From the NCBI RefSeq assembly GCF_001183605.1, contig NZ_LFXJ01000013.1:186318-250317 (forward strand): 64,000 nt of DNA, given 5' to 3'. Numbering within the stretch: the stretch's first letter is position 1; each line of letters starts with the position of its first letter. This DNA comes from Lysinibacillus xylanilyticus (GTDB lineage Bacteria; Bacillota; Bacilli; Bacillales_A; Planococcaceae). Below, piece by piece: positions 52,507-61,978 of this stretch. Below the pieces are notes generated by a model. It was not told the DNA's origin. It ran no database searches and worked only from the letters and a program-made list of their open reading frames with translations. The translations under genes were made by a program, and so were the position numbers.

Positions 52507-53549
52507 TCAAGCTGTCGATTCCTTTGCTTTTAACGGTCTGCGGTGTTTTATTAGTAGTTTTATTTTTATTTACGATCTATATACTTGTTCAGCGCAAGCG
52601 AGAGATTCGTTTTGCAGATGTGCGTGATATTTTTTTACAAAACTCTGCACAGCATTGGTACAACTATTTGATCAATGATGAAATTTTCTCTGTAGTGCTT
52701 GTTCCTCGAGGAAGAGCTCAAGTAGCGGCTATAGAAACAATCTTTTCATCTTATTTGAAAAATATAACCAATGAAAAAGTTGAACATAAAATAAAGGAGT
52801 TTTCTAATCTCTATTTAAAAAAGTTTTATGAAAAGGATTTATCCAGTAAACGATGGAGCATAAGGATGAATGCTTTATATCGTATTGCTGATTTCCAGAT
52901 AGAAGCATTATTAGATACTTGTCAACAATTCGAGAATACCAAAATTTCGGAAGAGGAATATTTTCAACTGTTAAAAATTTACTCTATCTTCCAACCAGAA
53001 TTGTTTATTGAAAAAATTGAAGAATCGAGTGTCAATTATTCTGAAAGTGAATATAGAAGATTATTTGTATTGTTAGAGGATGACGTATTTATACGATTAT
53101 TTGAAGACTTTAATAGCTGGACAAAAAAAATCCAATTTGCTGCAATTGATACTGCAGCTGTCAAAAGAAATATGCAATATATTGATCAGTTAAAACAGCT
53201 AGTAACACATGAGATGCCAGAAATAAAAATAAGAGCATTAAAGGGTCTTTATGAAATTGGTGTAATTGATGAAATCGATCCTTATGTTCCGTTTGTAACA
53301 TCAGATATGTGGGAAATAAGATTAATGGTTGCGAAAATCTTTAAGCATGTACCACTTAACTATACCTATGCTTATTTAGAACAGCTTCTTCAAGATGAAA
53401 ATTGGTGGGTACGCTCCCAGGCTGCTAAAACAATTGTAGAAAAAAGAGAAGGAATTGCAAAATTACAGCAATTTTTGGAGTCCTCAAATGACCTATATGC
53501 AATTGAAATGGCACAGGAAACAATAGTCAGAAAGCGAGGGAGCAAATGA
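52503..53549 (+). CDS. HEAT-repeat membrane protein
   Basis: 348 residues. One N-terminal membrane segment (about 5-28), then helical HEAT-type repeats (WSIRMNALYRIADF, EIKIRALKGLYEIG, WEIRLMVAKIF, WWVRSQAAKTI). No enzyme motif; a scaffold for the glycosyltransferase next to it is likely. Coupled to both neighbours by 4-bp overlaps. Confidence 0.75.
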   Translation: MIKLSIPLLLTVCGVLLVVLFLFTIYILVQRKREIRFADVRDIFLQNSAQHWYNYLINDEIFSVVLVPRGRAQVAAIETIFSSYLKNITNEKVEHKIKEFSNLYLKKFYEKDLSSKRWSIRMNALYRIADFQIEALLDTCQQFENTKISEEEYFQLLKIYSIFQPELFIEKIEESSVNYSESEYRRLFVLLEDDVFIRLFEDFNSWTKKIQFAAIDTAAVKRNMQYIDQLKQLVTHEMPEIKIRALKGLYEIGVIDEIDPYVPFVTSDMWEIRLMVAKIFKHVPLNYTYAYLEQLLQDENWWVRSQAAKTIVEKREGIAKLQQFLESSNDLYAIEMAQETIVRKRGSK

Positions 53550-54970
53550 AAGTATTTTTAGATTTTTGTATGTGGTTTTTTGGTGGCTTTATTCTGTTTT
53601 ATATGTTAATTGTTATTGTTTCATATTGCGCAATGTTTGTCATTGCCATGTTAGCTATGCGAAAACGCTATAAATTAGATCCCTCGGAGTATGATGATGC
53701 GCATATAGATGCCTTTTACTCCAAACCAGTATCCTTATTAGTCCCTGCTTACAATGAAGAGATTGGTGTTGTAGACACAGTCTATTCATTGTTGAATTTA
53801 CGATATCCACAAACGGAAATTATCATTATTAATGACGGGTCAACTGACTCTACACTACAAACCGTAATCGAGCATTTCCGAATGAAGCCCGTTGATAAAA
53901 TTGTTCGTACAAATATCCCTACAAAACAAGTTAAACAAATTTATGAATCTGAAATCTATAAAAATTGTATTTTAGTAGATAAAGAAAATGGTGGTAAGGC
54001 AGATGCATTGAATGTTGGTATTAATGTATCTCAATATCCATACTTCTGCTCTATTGATGGTGATTCAATCTTAGATGAAAAGTCATTGCTTCGTGTGATG
54101 AAGCCGATTATTTTATCAGATGGAGAAGTGATTGCGGCAGGAGGAAATATTCGAATAGCCAATGGAGCGAAAATGCAGCTTGGTTCCGTTACTGAAACAC
54201 ACTTACCAAATAATCACTTAGTCATCATGCAAATAATAGAATATGCTCGAGCCTTTTTAATGGGGCGAATAGCTTTAAGTAAATACAATCTTGTGCTTAT
54301 TATTTCGGGAGCATTTAGTGTGTTTTCGAAGGAATGGGCTGTAGAAGCGGGCGGTTATTCAACGGATATTATTGGAGAAGACATGGAGCTTGTCGTAAAT
54401 ATTCACCGTTTGATAAGAAAGAAAAAAGAAAAGAAACGTATAGAATTTGTTCCAGATCCTGTGTGCTGGACTGAAGCACCTCAGTCATTAGGGGTTTTAC
54501 GAAACCAACGTAGACGCTGGCATCAAGGATTATTTGAAAGCCTATGGAAGCATAAGACGATGACGTTGAATCCTAAATATGGCTTAATAGGCTTGCTTTC
54601 ATTTCCATATTTTTGGCTAGTAGAATGCCTAGGACCACTAGTTGAGCTAGGTGGTTATATTTATATCGTAGTGGCATTTTTCTTAGGGAAAATCTATTAT
54701 GAAGTAGCCATAATCCTGTTACTACTTTTCGTCATTTATGGAGTAATTTTTTCAATAGCCTCAATATTATTCGAAGCATGGATCTTGAATACTTATCCGA
54801 GGCCGAGAGATCTACTACGCATGATACTTTTAGCATTTACTGAAATTTTCTGGTATCGACCACTTACTCTTTTTTGGCGATGCGAGGGATTGCTTGGATT
54901 TGTGTTAAGAAGAAGCGATTGGGGTAATATGAAGCGTGTCGGCATCGGTGAAAAGGAGAAAAGTGTATGA
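53546..54970 (+). CDS. Processive glycosyltransferase family 2 (polysaccharide synthase)
   Basis: 474 residues. N-terminal membrane helix, catalytic domain with VSLLVPAYNEE, INDGSTDST, DGDSIL (D-x-D), GEDMEL and the Q-R-R-R-W product-binding motif (NQRRRWHQG), then three or four C-terminal membrane helices. This is the cellulose/PNAG-synthase architecture: it polymerises and exports a beta-linked sugar chain. No PilZ domain is attached. Confidence 0.88.
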   Translation: MKVFLDFCMWFFGGFILFYMLIVIVSYCAMFVIAMLAMRKRYKLDPSEYDDAHIDAFYSKPVSLLVPAYNEEIGVVDTVYSLLNLRYPQTEIIIINDGSTDSTLQTVIEHFRMKPVDKIVRTNIPTKQVKQIYESEIYKNCILVDKENGGKADALNVGINVSQYPYFCSIDGDSILDEKSLLRVMKPIILSDGEVIAAGGNIRIANGAKMQLGSVTETHLPNNHLVIMQIIEYARAFLMGRIALSKYNLVLIISGAFSVFSKEWAVEAGGYSTDIIGEDMELVVNIHRLIRKKKEKKRIEFVPDPVCWTEAPQSLGVLRNQRRRWHQGLFESLWKHKTMTLNPKYGLIGLLSFPYFWLVECLGPLVELGGYIYIVVAFFLGKIYYEVAIILLLLFVIYGVIFSIASILFEAWILNTYPRPRDLLRMILLAFTEIFWYRPLTLFWRCEGLLGFVLRRSDWGNMKRVGIGEKEKSV

Positions 54971-57900
54971 AGCGAATATATATAGGGATTATAGCTATTC
55001 TAATTCTCGTTATTACACCAATAGCTTGGTGGTATTTGAGCGATGAAAAACCGCTGAACGTCGCGATCCTAGATAAAACGGTTCCGAATGAAACATACCG
55101 AGAGCATTTAGGTGTTAACTGGTTTTTAAACCATTATAAATATACAATTGATCATCAACCATATGATGTACAAAAAAATTACTACGGTACGATTCCAAAT
55201 GATAAAACGAAAAGAGTGTCAGAAAAAAAGTTTCCGACTGACTATAGTAATTATGATGTTATTTATTTGGCAGATACGTATGGTGTTTATAAGGATGATT
55301 TAAATGAAAAAAAGCGTCTAGGTAAACGCTCAGAAAAAATTGTTGGCGGCTTGGAAATGGATGAATGGCAGTCAATAGTAGGTCGTTTAGCAAGCAACAA
55401 GAAAAGTATGCTAATAGCTGAATACAATACATTTGCGTCACCAACATCAGAGGCAGTTAGAAAAGAGTTACAGGATTATTTAGGAATTTCATGGTCTGGA
55501 TGGATTGGGCGTTATTTCGATGAGCTTGATTATCATAAAAATTCAGAAATCCCACAATGGGTCATCGATGAACATGGTGATAATTGGCCATATAAGGGCG
55601 GAGGCTTTCTTCTATTTAATGAAATAACAGAAAAGCTCATTGTGCTGGAACTGGACAAGCATGTAAAAACGGAAGGTATTCAGGTGCAGTTTACTGAAGA
55701 AGGGAAAAAATTCTTTAATACTTCTGCTCGTGCGGACTATGGCTATTGGTTTGATATTATCACCCCTAAATATGCGGAGGATGCTCTTGCTAATTATAAA
55801 TGGGACTTAACAAAAGAAGGGGAAAAACTACTAGAGGACAACGATATTCCACAGCAATTTGCGGCTATTGTTTCACAGGATAAACGTTACACTACAAGCT
55901 ATTATTTTGCTGGAGATTTTAACGATATGTCACGGGTACCGACCCTTTACAAAATAAAGGGATTACCGACCATTTATAAATACGCTGAGAAGTATGCAGA
56001 TAGTTCATTTTACTGGTCAATTTATATACCGGTCATGCATAAAATTTTTGACACGTTTGAGCAAAAAGAAGTTCAAGAAAACGTTAATCATGACAAATTA
56101 AATTATAACGCACGTACTAAGGGCGAGTCATTTGAAGTCTTACGCGATGGGAAATGGGAGTCACTAGTCTTTAAGGGCGTTAATATTGGTATGGGTAAAC
56201 CGGGAGCATTCCCCGGGGAAGCTGCTATTACGGAGGAAGAGTACTATCGATGGTTCCGTCAAATTGGTGAGATGAATGCCAATACGATTCGTGTTTATAC
56301 ATTACACCCTCCAGGTTTTTATCGGGCACTTGCAAAATACAATGAAGAAAATCCAGATAAACCCCTGTATGTATTGCATGGTGTATGGATTAACGAAGAA
56401 GGCTTGGTTGATTCATTAGATGCCTATGATGAAGCTACCTTAAAGGATTTTCAACTTGAAATGAAGCGCATGGTGGACGTTATCCACGGTAATACTTATG
56501 TGAAGCCAGTAGCAGGACATGCTTCAGGATTATACGATGTTGACGTTTCTAAATATGTTATTGGCTGGGTGCTTGGAATCGAATGGTATCCGCACATGGT
56601 AGTCGGTACGAACGAAAAACACGCTAATATTGGCGAATATAATGGGACGTATTTCGAAACGAAAAATGCTTCACCATTTGAGCATTGGCTAGCGGAGCAA
56701 ATGGATCTTATTACTACTTATGAGAAGGATAAATATAATTGGATCCGTCCAATGAGTTTCACAAACTGGGTAACGACAGACTTACTAGACCATCCATCTG
56801 AGCCTTCTGAGGATGAAGATTTAGTAGGCGTAAATCCAAATGTTATCTATACGAAGAGTGAGATGCAGGCACCAGGACAATTTGCGTCCTATCATGTGTA
56901 TCCATATTACCCTGATTTCTTTAACTTCGACCAAAAATATTTAAATTATAAAGATTTCCGGGGCAATAAAAATAGTTATGCAGGGTACTTAAAAGAACTA
57001 CATGAAGCTCATAATATGCCCGTTCTTATTGCGGAATTTGGAATACCTGCAGCGCGTGGTATGACACATGAAAATGTTTACGGCTGGAATCAGGGACATA
57101 TGTCCGAACAGCAGCAAGGGGAAACCCTTCAACATTTATATGAAGATATTATGCATGAAGGCTTGCTAGGAGGTCTTGTCTTTACATGGCAGGACGAGTG
57201 GTTTAAGCGGACGTGGAATACGATGGATTATGATGATCCAAATCGTCGACCGTTTTGGTCCAATGCACAAACGAATGAACAGCAATTTGGCGTACTAAGC
57301 TTTGATCGATTTAAAGTAAAAGTAGACGGAGATACAAAGGAATGGACAGGTACACAAATGTACAATACCACACCTTCTGACTCAACAGATTTTGCTGTCG
57401 ATTATGATGAAAGATATTTGTATTTTAAAATAAAAAGTGATGTTTTAGAAAAAGCCTCACCGCGTATTTTACTTGATGTCGTACCAAACCAAGGAAATAC
57501 GTCGGCAACATCAATAAAAGATATGACCTTTTCAAATGGCGTAGATTTTATGGTGGAATTAAATAAAAGTGGAGACTCTCGAGTTGTCATAGATGAATAC
57601 TATGATTTCTATGATTATTTTTATGGCCATACTTTAAATATGATTCCGCCTCGAATGGCAGTTCCTACTAAAAATAGTGGTAAGTTTGCACCGATTAACT
57701 ATGTGTTAAATAAACAACTATTCTTACCAGAGCAAAACATTACTACCGATTTTAGTGCATATGAAACAGGGAAGCTGCTTCAAGGGAATGCTAATCCAAA
57801 AGCAAAAGATTATAATTCGTTAGTAGACTATACGTGGACGGATGAAAATGTTATTGAGCTACGGATCCCTTGGCTACTGATCCAATCAAAAGACCCAAGT

Positions 57901-58143
57901 CAGCGTGAGTTTATGGGTGATTTATATAAGGATGGGAAGGAAGCTTCGACGAAAGTAGATAATATTTATATTGGTGCTGTCTTTGTAGATAAAGACGGCA
58001 AGGTTGTGAAATCTTTACCAGAGACCAAGAATCATGTTTTACCTGCTCTCTCAGCTTATTCTTGGGAAAAATGGCAAACTCCTAAGTCTGAAGAGCGTTT
58101 AAAACAATCATATTACATTTTACAAAAATTATTTAAAGATTAA
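54967..58143 (+). CDS. Large exported glycoside-hydrolase-like protein of the polysaccharide operon
   Basis: 1058 residues. Signal anchor (about 5-24); an unrecognised N-terminal domain of about 370 residues; a TIM-barrel, clan-A-like region (about 395-770) with TIRVYTLHPPGFY, GWVLGIEWYP and LIAEFGIPAARG (candidate acid/base and nucleophile Glu); and a C-terminal domain that looks like a carbohydrate-binding or beta-sandwich module. It probably trims or releases the polymer made by the synthase. Linked by ATGA overlap; operon end. Confidence 0.7.
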   Translation: MKRIYIGIIAILILVITPIAWWYLSDEKPLNVAILDKTVPNETYREHLGVNWFLNHYKYTIDHQPYDVQKNYYGTIPNDKTKRVSEKKFPTDYSNYDVIYLADTYGVYKDDLNEKKRLGKRSEKIVGGLEMDEWQSIVGRLASNKKSMLIAEYNTFASPTSEAVRKELQDYLGISWSGWIGRYFDELDYHKNSEIPQWVIDEHGDNWPYKGGGFLLFNEITEKLIVLELDKHVKTEGIQVQFTEEGKKFFNTSARADYGYWFDIITPKYAEDALANYKWDLTKEGEKLLEDNDIPQQFAAIVSQDKRYTTSYYFAGDFNDMSRVPTLYKIKGLPTIYKYAEKYADSSFYWSIYIPVMHKIFDTFEQKEVQENVNHDKLNYNARTKGESFEVLRDGKWESLVFKGVNIGMGKPGAFPGEAAITEEEYYRWFRQIGEMNANTIRVYTLHPPGFYRALAKYNEENPDKPLYVLHGVWINEEGLVDSLDAYDEATLKDFQLEMKRMVDVIHGNTYVKPVAGHASGLYDVDVSKYVIGWVLGIEWYPHMVVGTNEKHANIGEYNGTYFETKNASPFEHWLAEQMDLITTYEKDKYNWIRPMSFTNWVTTDLLDHPSEPSEDEDLVGVNPNVIYTKSEMQAPGQFASYHVYPYYPDFFNFDQKYLNYKDFRGNKNSYAGYLKELHEAHNMPVLIAEFGIPAARGMTHENVYGWNQGHMSEQQQGETLQHLYEDIMHEGLLGGLVFTWQDEWFKRTWNTMDYDDPNRRPFWSNAQTNEQQFGVLSFDRFKVKVDGDTKEWTGTQMYNTTPSDSTDFAVDYDERYLYFKIKSDVLEKASPRILLDVVPNQGNTSATSIKDMTFSNGVDFMVELNKSGDSRVVIDEYYDFYDYFYGHTLNMIPPRMAVPTKNSGKFAPINYVLNKQLFLPEQNITTDFSAYETGKLLQGNANPKAKDYNSLVDYTWTDENVIELRIPWLLIQSKDPSQREFMGDLYKDGKEASTKVDNIYIGAVFVDKDGKVVKSLPETKNHVLPALSAYSWEKWQTPKSEERLKQSYYILQKLFKD

Positions 58144-58144
58144 T

Positions 58145-58566
58145 CAATTATGCCTCGGCATAATTGCGTCCGGAATCGGCTTTGTGCTTAGGCCTGCTGG
58201 AGGGCCGACACGATGTCGGTCATTTCGGTAATGCCACAGGACGTGGCGTTTTTACCGATGCAGGTCAGTTAGCCGTTATCGCATGGATGCGATGATCTTA
58301 GGCTAACATCCTTTATTGAACTCCTTTCCGATTCTGTGACATCCGCCGGAGGCTTTAGGCCAACAGATGTTTTTTGTGCGAAAGCGCAGTGCTAACGTAG
58401 CGTCAGCAACACGATGTTGGTCACTCAGTCGTTGCCACAGGACGTGGCGTTCTTAGACTGAGTTCCTTTATTTCAGTGGATGTTTGCAACCTCGTTGTAA
58501 AGTAGCTTAAATCCGCATTCATCTCATCACCTATAGAGGTGGGAGAATTTTGCTGAAAGAAGTTAA
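58145..58566. repeat. Dispersed repeat family A, copy 3 (inverted, enlarged)
   Basis: Reverse orientation: AATTATGCCTCGGCATAATT at the left end, GCGTCCGGAATCGGCTTTGT, GACATCCGCCGGAGGC, and GCTGAAAGAAGTTAA at the right end. Carries two extra segments with ACACGATGT-CGGTCA and CACAGGACGTGGCGTT motifs, and a family B fragment near 58375. Confidence 0.8.
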
Positions 58567-58745
58567 ATGGAACTTAGGATAGGTGAGTTTTGCCTATTCT
58601 AAGTTTTTTGTTTAGTTATCAGAAAATATAAAATAATTTTATAATTCCGCCTATTTTACGAGCTGTATATTCTCGCAACTGTTTATGTTAAATTACTTAT
58701 AATACATTCGAGAGAGACAGTTGTTTTTCTAAGGAGGACAAAATC
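58567..58745. other. Promoter region of the symporter
   Basis: AT-rich; a weak AGGAGGACAAAATC ribosome-binding region precedes the GTG. No strong promoter match. Confidence 0.4.
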
Positions 58746-59912
58746 GTGAAGTTTAAATTTGGTCTATTGGCAAAAATTATTGTCGCTATTTTGTTAGCGG
58801 TAATACTTGGAGGATTTATGCCAGAGCCATTTGTACGTATATTTGCAACATTTAATGGCTTATTCGGTAATTTTTTAAATTTTGTTGTACCACTTATTAT
58901 TATTGCATTTATTGCGCCGGGCATTGCTCAGCTTGGGAAAGGTTCAGGAAAATTATTAGGCTTGGCAACATTCTTTGCCTATTTCTCAACAATCATTGCA
59001 GGAATATTCGCCTTTTTGGTAGCGCGAAATGTGTTGCCTAATTTCATATCAAATGGTGCTATGGAAAGCATGAAAAACCCAGAGGAGTTTTTAGCACAGG
59101 CATTCTTTAAAGTTGAAATGCCTCCATTAATGGGTGTGATGTCAGCATTAATTTTTGCATTTATCGTGGGGATTGGTATGACTGCCATCAAAGGCGATGT
59201 GATGAAACGTGGTTTTGAAGAGTTTAATGTAATCATTGAAAAGTTAATTTCATTTGTCATTATTCCACTTTTACCATTTCATATTTTCGGGATCTTCTTG
59301 AACATGACATATGGAGGACAAGTAGCAAAAATATTATCTGTCTTCGCAATTGTCTTCGCACTTATAATTGTGATGCATTGGGTAATATTGCTAGTGCAAT
59401 ACACTACTGCAGGAACTTTAAATAAGAAAAATCCACTTAAGTTACTTCGAACAATGCTACCTGCGTATTTTACAGCATTAGGTACACAATCTTCAGCTGC
59501 AGCTATTCCGGTTACATTGCGACAATCACAAAAAACAGGAGCTTCAGAAAAAGTAACGAATTTTACAATCCCGCTGTTTGCTACCATTCATTTATCAGGT
59601 AGTACCATTACAATCGTAACTTGTTCTTTAGGTGTTATGATGATGAACGGTATGGATATAGGTTTTGCGCAATATATTGGCTTTATATTTATGCTAGGTA
59701 TTACGATGGTTGCTGCACCAGGTGTCCCAGGAGGAGGAGTTATGGCAGCGATTGGTTTACTCCAAACAATGCTCGGCTTCGATGAAACAATGGTCGCACT
59801 AATGATCGCACTGTACTTAGCACAAGACAGCTTTGGTACAGCTACAAATGTAACGGGAGATGGTGCATTAGCGATGATTGTCGACCGTTTCAACAAAGAA
59901 ACTAAATCATAA
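58746..59912 (+). CDS. Dicarboxylate/amino-acid:cation symporter (DAACS family)
   Basis: 388 residues, about eight membrane segments and two re-entrant loops. LGTQSSAAAIPVTL is the serine-rich HP1 loop; APGVPGGGVMAAIG is HP2; NVTGDGALAMIVDRF is the conserved TM8 with the substrate Asp. Sodium- or proton-driven uptake of glutamate, aspartate or C4-dicarboxylates. GTG start behind AAGGAGG; slightly short for the family. Confidence 0.88.
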   Translation: MKFKFGLLAKIIVAILLAVILGGFMPEPFVRIFATFNGLFGNFLNFVVPLIIIAFIAPGIAQLGKGSGKLLGLATFFAYFSTIIAGIFAFLVARNVLPNFISNGAMESMKNPEEFLAQAFFKVEMPPLMGVMSALIFAFIVGIGMTAIKGDVMKRGFEEFNVIIEKLISFVIIPLLPFHIFGIFLNMTYGGQVAKILSVFAIVFALIIVMHWVILLVQYTTAGTLNKKNPLKLLRTMLPAYFTALGTQSSAAAIPVTLRQSQKTGASEKVTNFTIPLFATIHLSGSTITIVTCSLGVMMMNGMDIGFAQYIGFIFMLGITMVAAPGVPGGGVMAAIGLLQTMLGFDETMVALMIALYLAQDSFGTATNVTGDGALAMIVDRFNKETKS

Positions 59913-59947
59913 ACACCAGAGTGAACGGATAGAATCACTAAAGAAAA

Positions 59948-59974
59948 AAATCGCCTGTTATGGCGATTTTTTTG
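59948..59974 (+). terminator. Terminator of the symporter gene
   Basis: AAATCGCC / GGCGATTT perfect stem with T7. Confidence 0.9.
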
Positions 59975-60642
59975 TTTAGGTCGTGAAATAATGTTGGAGT
60001 TCTCTTAAAGATTATTTAGAGAGTGCTACTTTTCAAGATAAATAGCTAATGGTGAACATAAAGCGTTACGGGTTTAATAGTTAATGAGATAGCACACAGT
60101 TTTTTAAGACTACTAAAATTTTTTTGTGATAAGTGATTAAAATTTTTACTTGCTGAAATTTAATAAAATTACATGTTTATGTAGGGATATATCGAAAATT
60201 TATAGTTCTAAAGAAAGACGATATGGATTTAGTTAGGAGACTGGTTATTGGTAAAATAGTTATTTTTTCATTTAAAAAGGAAATTGTATAGAAAATGTTA
60301 AGTTTTATTTAGTACTATATATGTATTAGAGAGGTGCATGTTTTGAATTTTAGGATAATGTTGCTTTATTGGATGTGCGATGAGGAAATACATGTACAAA
60401 AAGTGAATCGTAAAAGAAATAACAGTTGTAGAGATAGTCTTTGAATTAGGTTTTTAACTTCTTTCAGCAAATGTTTTCGTAGCGAAAGTGAAACGTCAGC
60501 TACAAATGTTTTCGTAGCGAAAGTGAAACGTCAGCTACAAATGTTTTTGTAACGACATGCAGGCCTAAGCGCAAAATCGATTCTGGACGCAATTTTGCTG
60601 AGACATATTTGATAATAACTTAGACAAAGGAGGAATTTGTTT
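59975..60642. other. Long gene-free AT-rich region
   Basis: 668 bp. A 33-codon frame from TTG at 60343 has an AGAGGTG upstream but no recognisable product. A family A remnant with inserted family B units fills 60451-60615. Promoter for the next operon not identified. Confidence 0.55.
60451..60615. repeat. Dispersed repeat family A, copy 4, with family B insert
   Basis: Begins TTTTAACTTCTTTCAGC, then two direct AGCGAAAGTGAAACGTCAGC units 40 bp apart, then GCAGGCCTAAGCGC and a GATTCTGGACGCAATTTTGC end block. Confidence 0.75.
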
Positions 60643-61968
60643 ATGGGGATAAAAATTGAGTCAAGTGGATTAGTTTTATCAAAAAAAATCAAAACAAGAA
60701 GTGCAACAATTGGAATTGTTGGACTTGGTTATGTGGGGCTCCCGTTAGCCTTGGAAATCGTCAATAAAGGTTTTGCAGTAATTGGCCTCGATAAAGACAA
60801 TGAAAAAATTACTAAATTAAAAAGCGGTGATAGTTATATTGCTGATATGTCTAATGCAGTCATAGAGAAAGCGGTTAATGAACAGAAATTTGAGCCGACA
60901 AATGATTTTTCTAAACTTGCACAAGTAGATATTATTATTATTTGTGTACCAACACCTACAACTGCAGATGGAACACCTAATATCTCGTATATTGTTGATG
61001 CAGCAAATGCGATCGTACAGAACGTATCCTCAAATACTTTAGTTATTCTTGAAAGTACAACTTACCCTGGAACAACAGAAGAAGTAGTTCAACCAATCTT
61101 AGAAAATGGTAACTTTGTTATTGGACAAGATCTATTTTTAGCTTATTCACCTGAACGTGTCGACCCTGGAAATTTTAATTTTTCAGTTTCGAACACGCCT
61201 AAAGTAGTTGGCGGAATAACACCATCTTGTTTAGAAGTTTCTAAGCTTTTTTATGAATCAGTGATCAATACAAATGTATTTGCTGTAACAAGTCCAAGGG
61301 TTGCCGAAATGGAAAAGTTACTAGAAAACACATTTAGGCAAATTAATATTGCTCTTGTTAATGAATTAAGTCAGATTTGTCATAAGATGGATATTGATGT
61401 GTGGGAAGTTATTGAATCAGCTTCGACAAAGCCTTATGGTTTTATGCCATTTACACCTGGCCCTGGAGTAGGTGGTCATTGTATCCCGGTGGACCCTAAA
61501 TATTTATTATGGGCTGGCCAGCAACATGGTATTGCTGCAACTCTAATTGAGACCGCAGATAAAATTAATGATTCTATGCCAAGGTTTGTAGTTGCAAGAC
61601 TTGAAAGTTATTTAAATGCGCAAGGAAAAGAGATAAGTTATGCAGAAATTGTGGTGATTGGAGTTTCTTATAAGCCAAATATTAATGATTTTAGAGAATC
61701 ACCAGCAGTACGTGTCATTGACGAATTAATGGACAAGCAGTGTGGTCTAAAAGTTATTGATCCATTTATTGAAACGTTTACAGTTGGTAATTACATGTTT
61801 AGCACAGTCTCACTTACAAAAGAAATCATTCAAAAAGCAGATGCTGTAGTCATTTTAACGAATCATACAACTATTGATTATTCATTGATTGATCAACACG
61901 CTGCTTTAATTTTTGATACACGTAATACCCATTATTTATTCGAGAATGAAAAATACTACAAATTATAG
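60643..61968 (+). CDS. Nucleotide-sugar dehydrogenase (UDP-GlcNAc/ManNAc/Glc 6-dehydrogenase family)
   Basis: 441 residues. NAD site GIVGLGYVGLPLAL; central STTYPGTTEE and YSPERVDPGN; catalytic Cys in PGVGGHCIPVDPKYL. Oxidises a UDP-sugar C6 to the uronic acid for capsule or exopolysaccharide. The motif set is closest to the UDP-N-acetyl-hexosamine branch (WecC/VipA), not certain. ATG at 60643 behind AAAGGAGG. Confidence 0.85.
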   Translation: MGIKIESSGLVLSKKIKTRSATIGIVGLGYVGLPLALEIVNKGFAVIGLDKDNEKITKLKSGDSYIADMSNAVIEKAVNEQKFEPTNDFSKLAQVDIIIICVPTPTTADGTPNISYIVDAANAIVQNVSSNTLVILESTTYPGTTEEVVQPILENGNFVIGQDLFLAYSPERVDPGNFNFSVSNTPKVVGGITPSCLEVSKLFYESVINTNVFAVTSPRVAEMEKLLENTFRQINIALVNELSQICHKMDIDVWEVIESASTKPYGFMPFTPGPGVGGHCIPVDPKYLLWAGQQHGIAATLIETADKINDSMPRFVVARLESYLNAQGKEISYAEIVVIGVSYKPNINDFRESPAVRVIDELMDKQCGLKVIDPFIETFTVGNYMFSTVSLTKEIIQKADAVVILTNHTTIDYSLIDQHAALIFDTRNTHYLFENEKYYKL

Positions 61969-61978
61969 GAGGGGTTCT

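Noticed and set aside
60343-60444. 33-codon frame from TTG
   Set aside because: Possible AGAGGTG site, but composition and product give no support.
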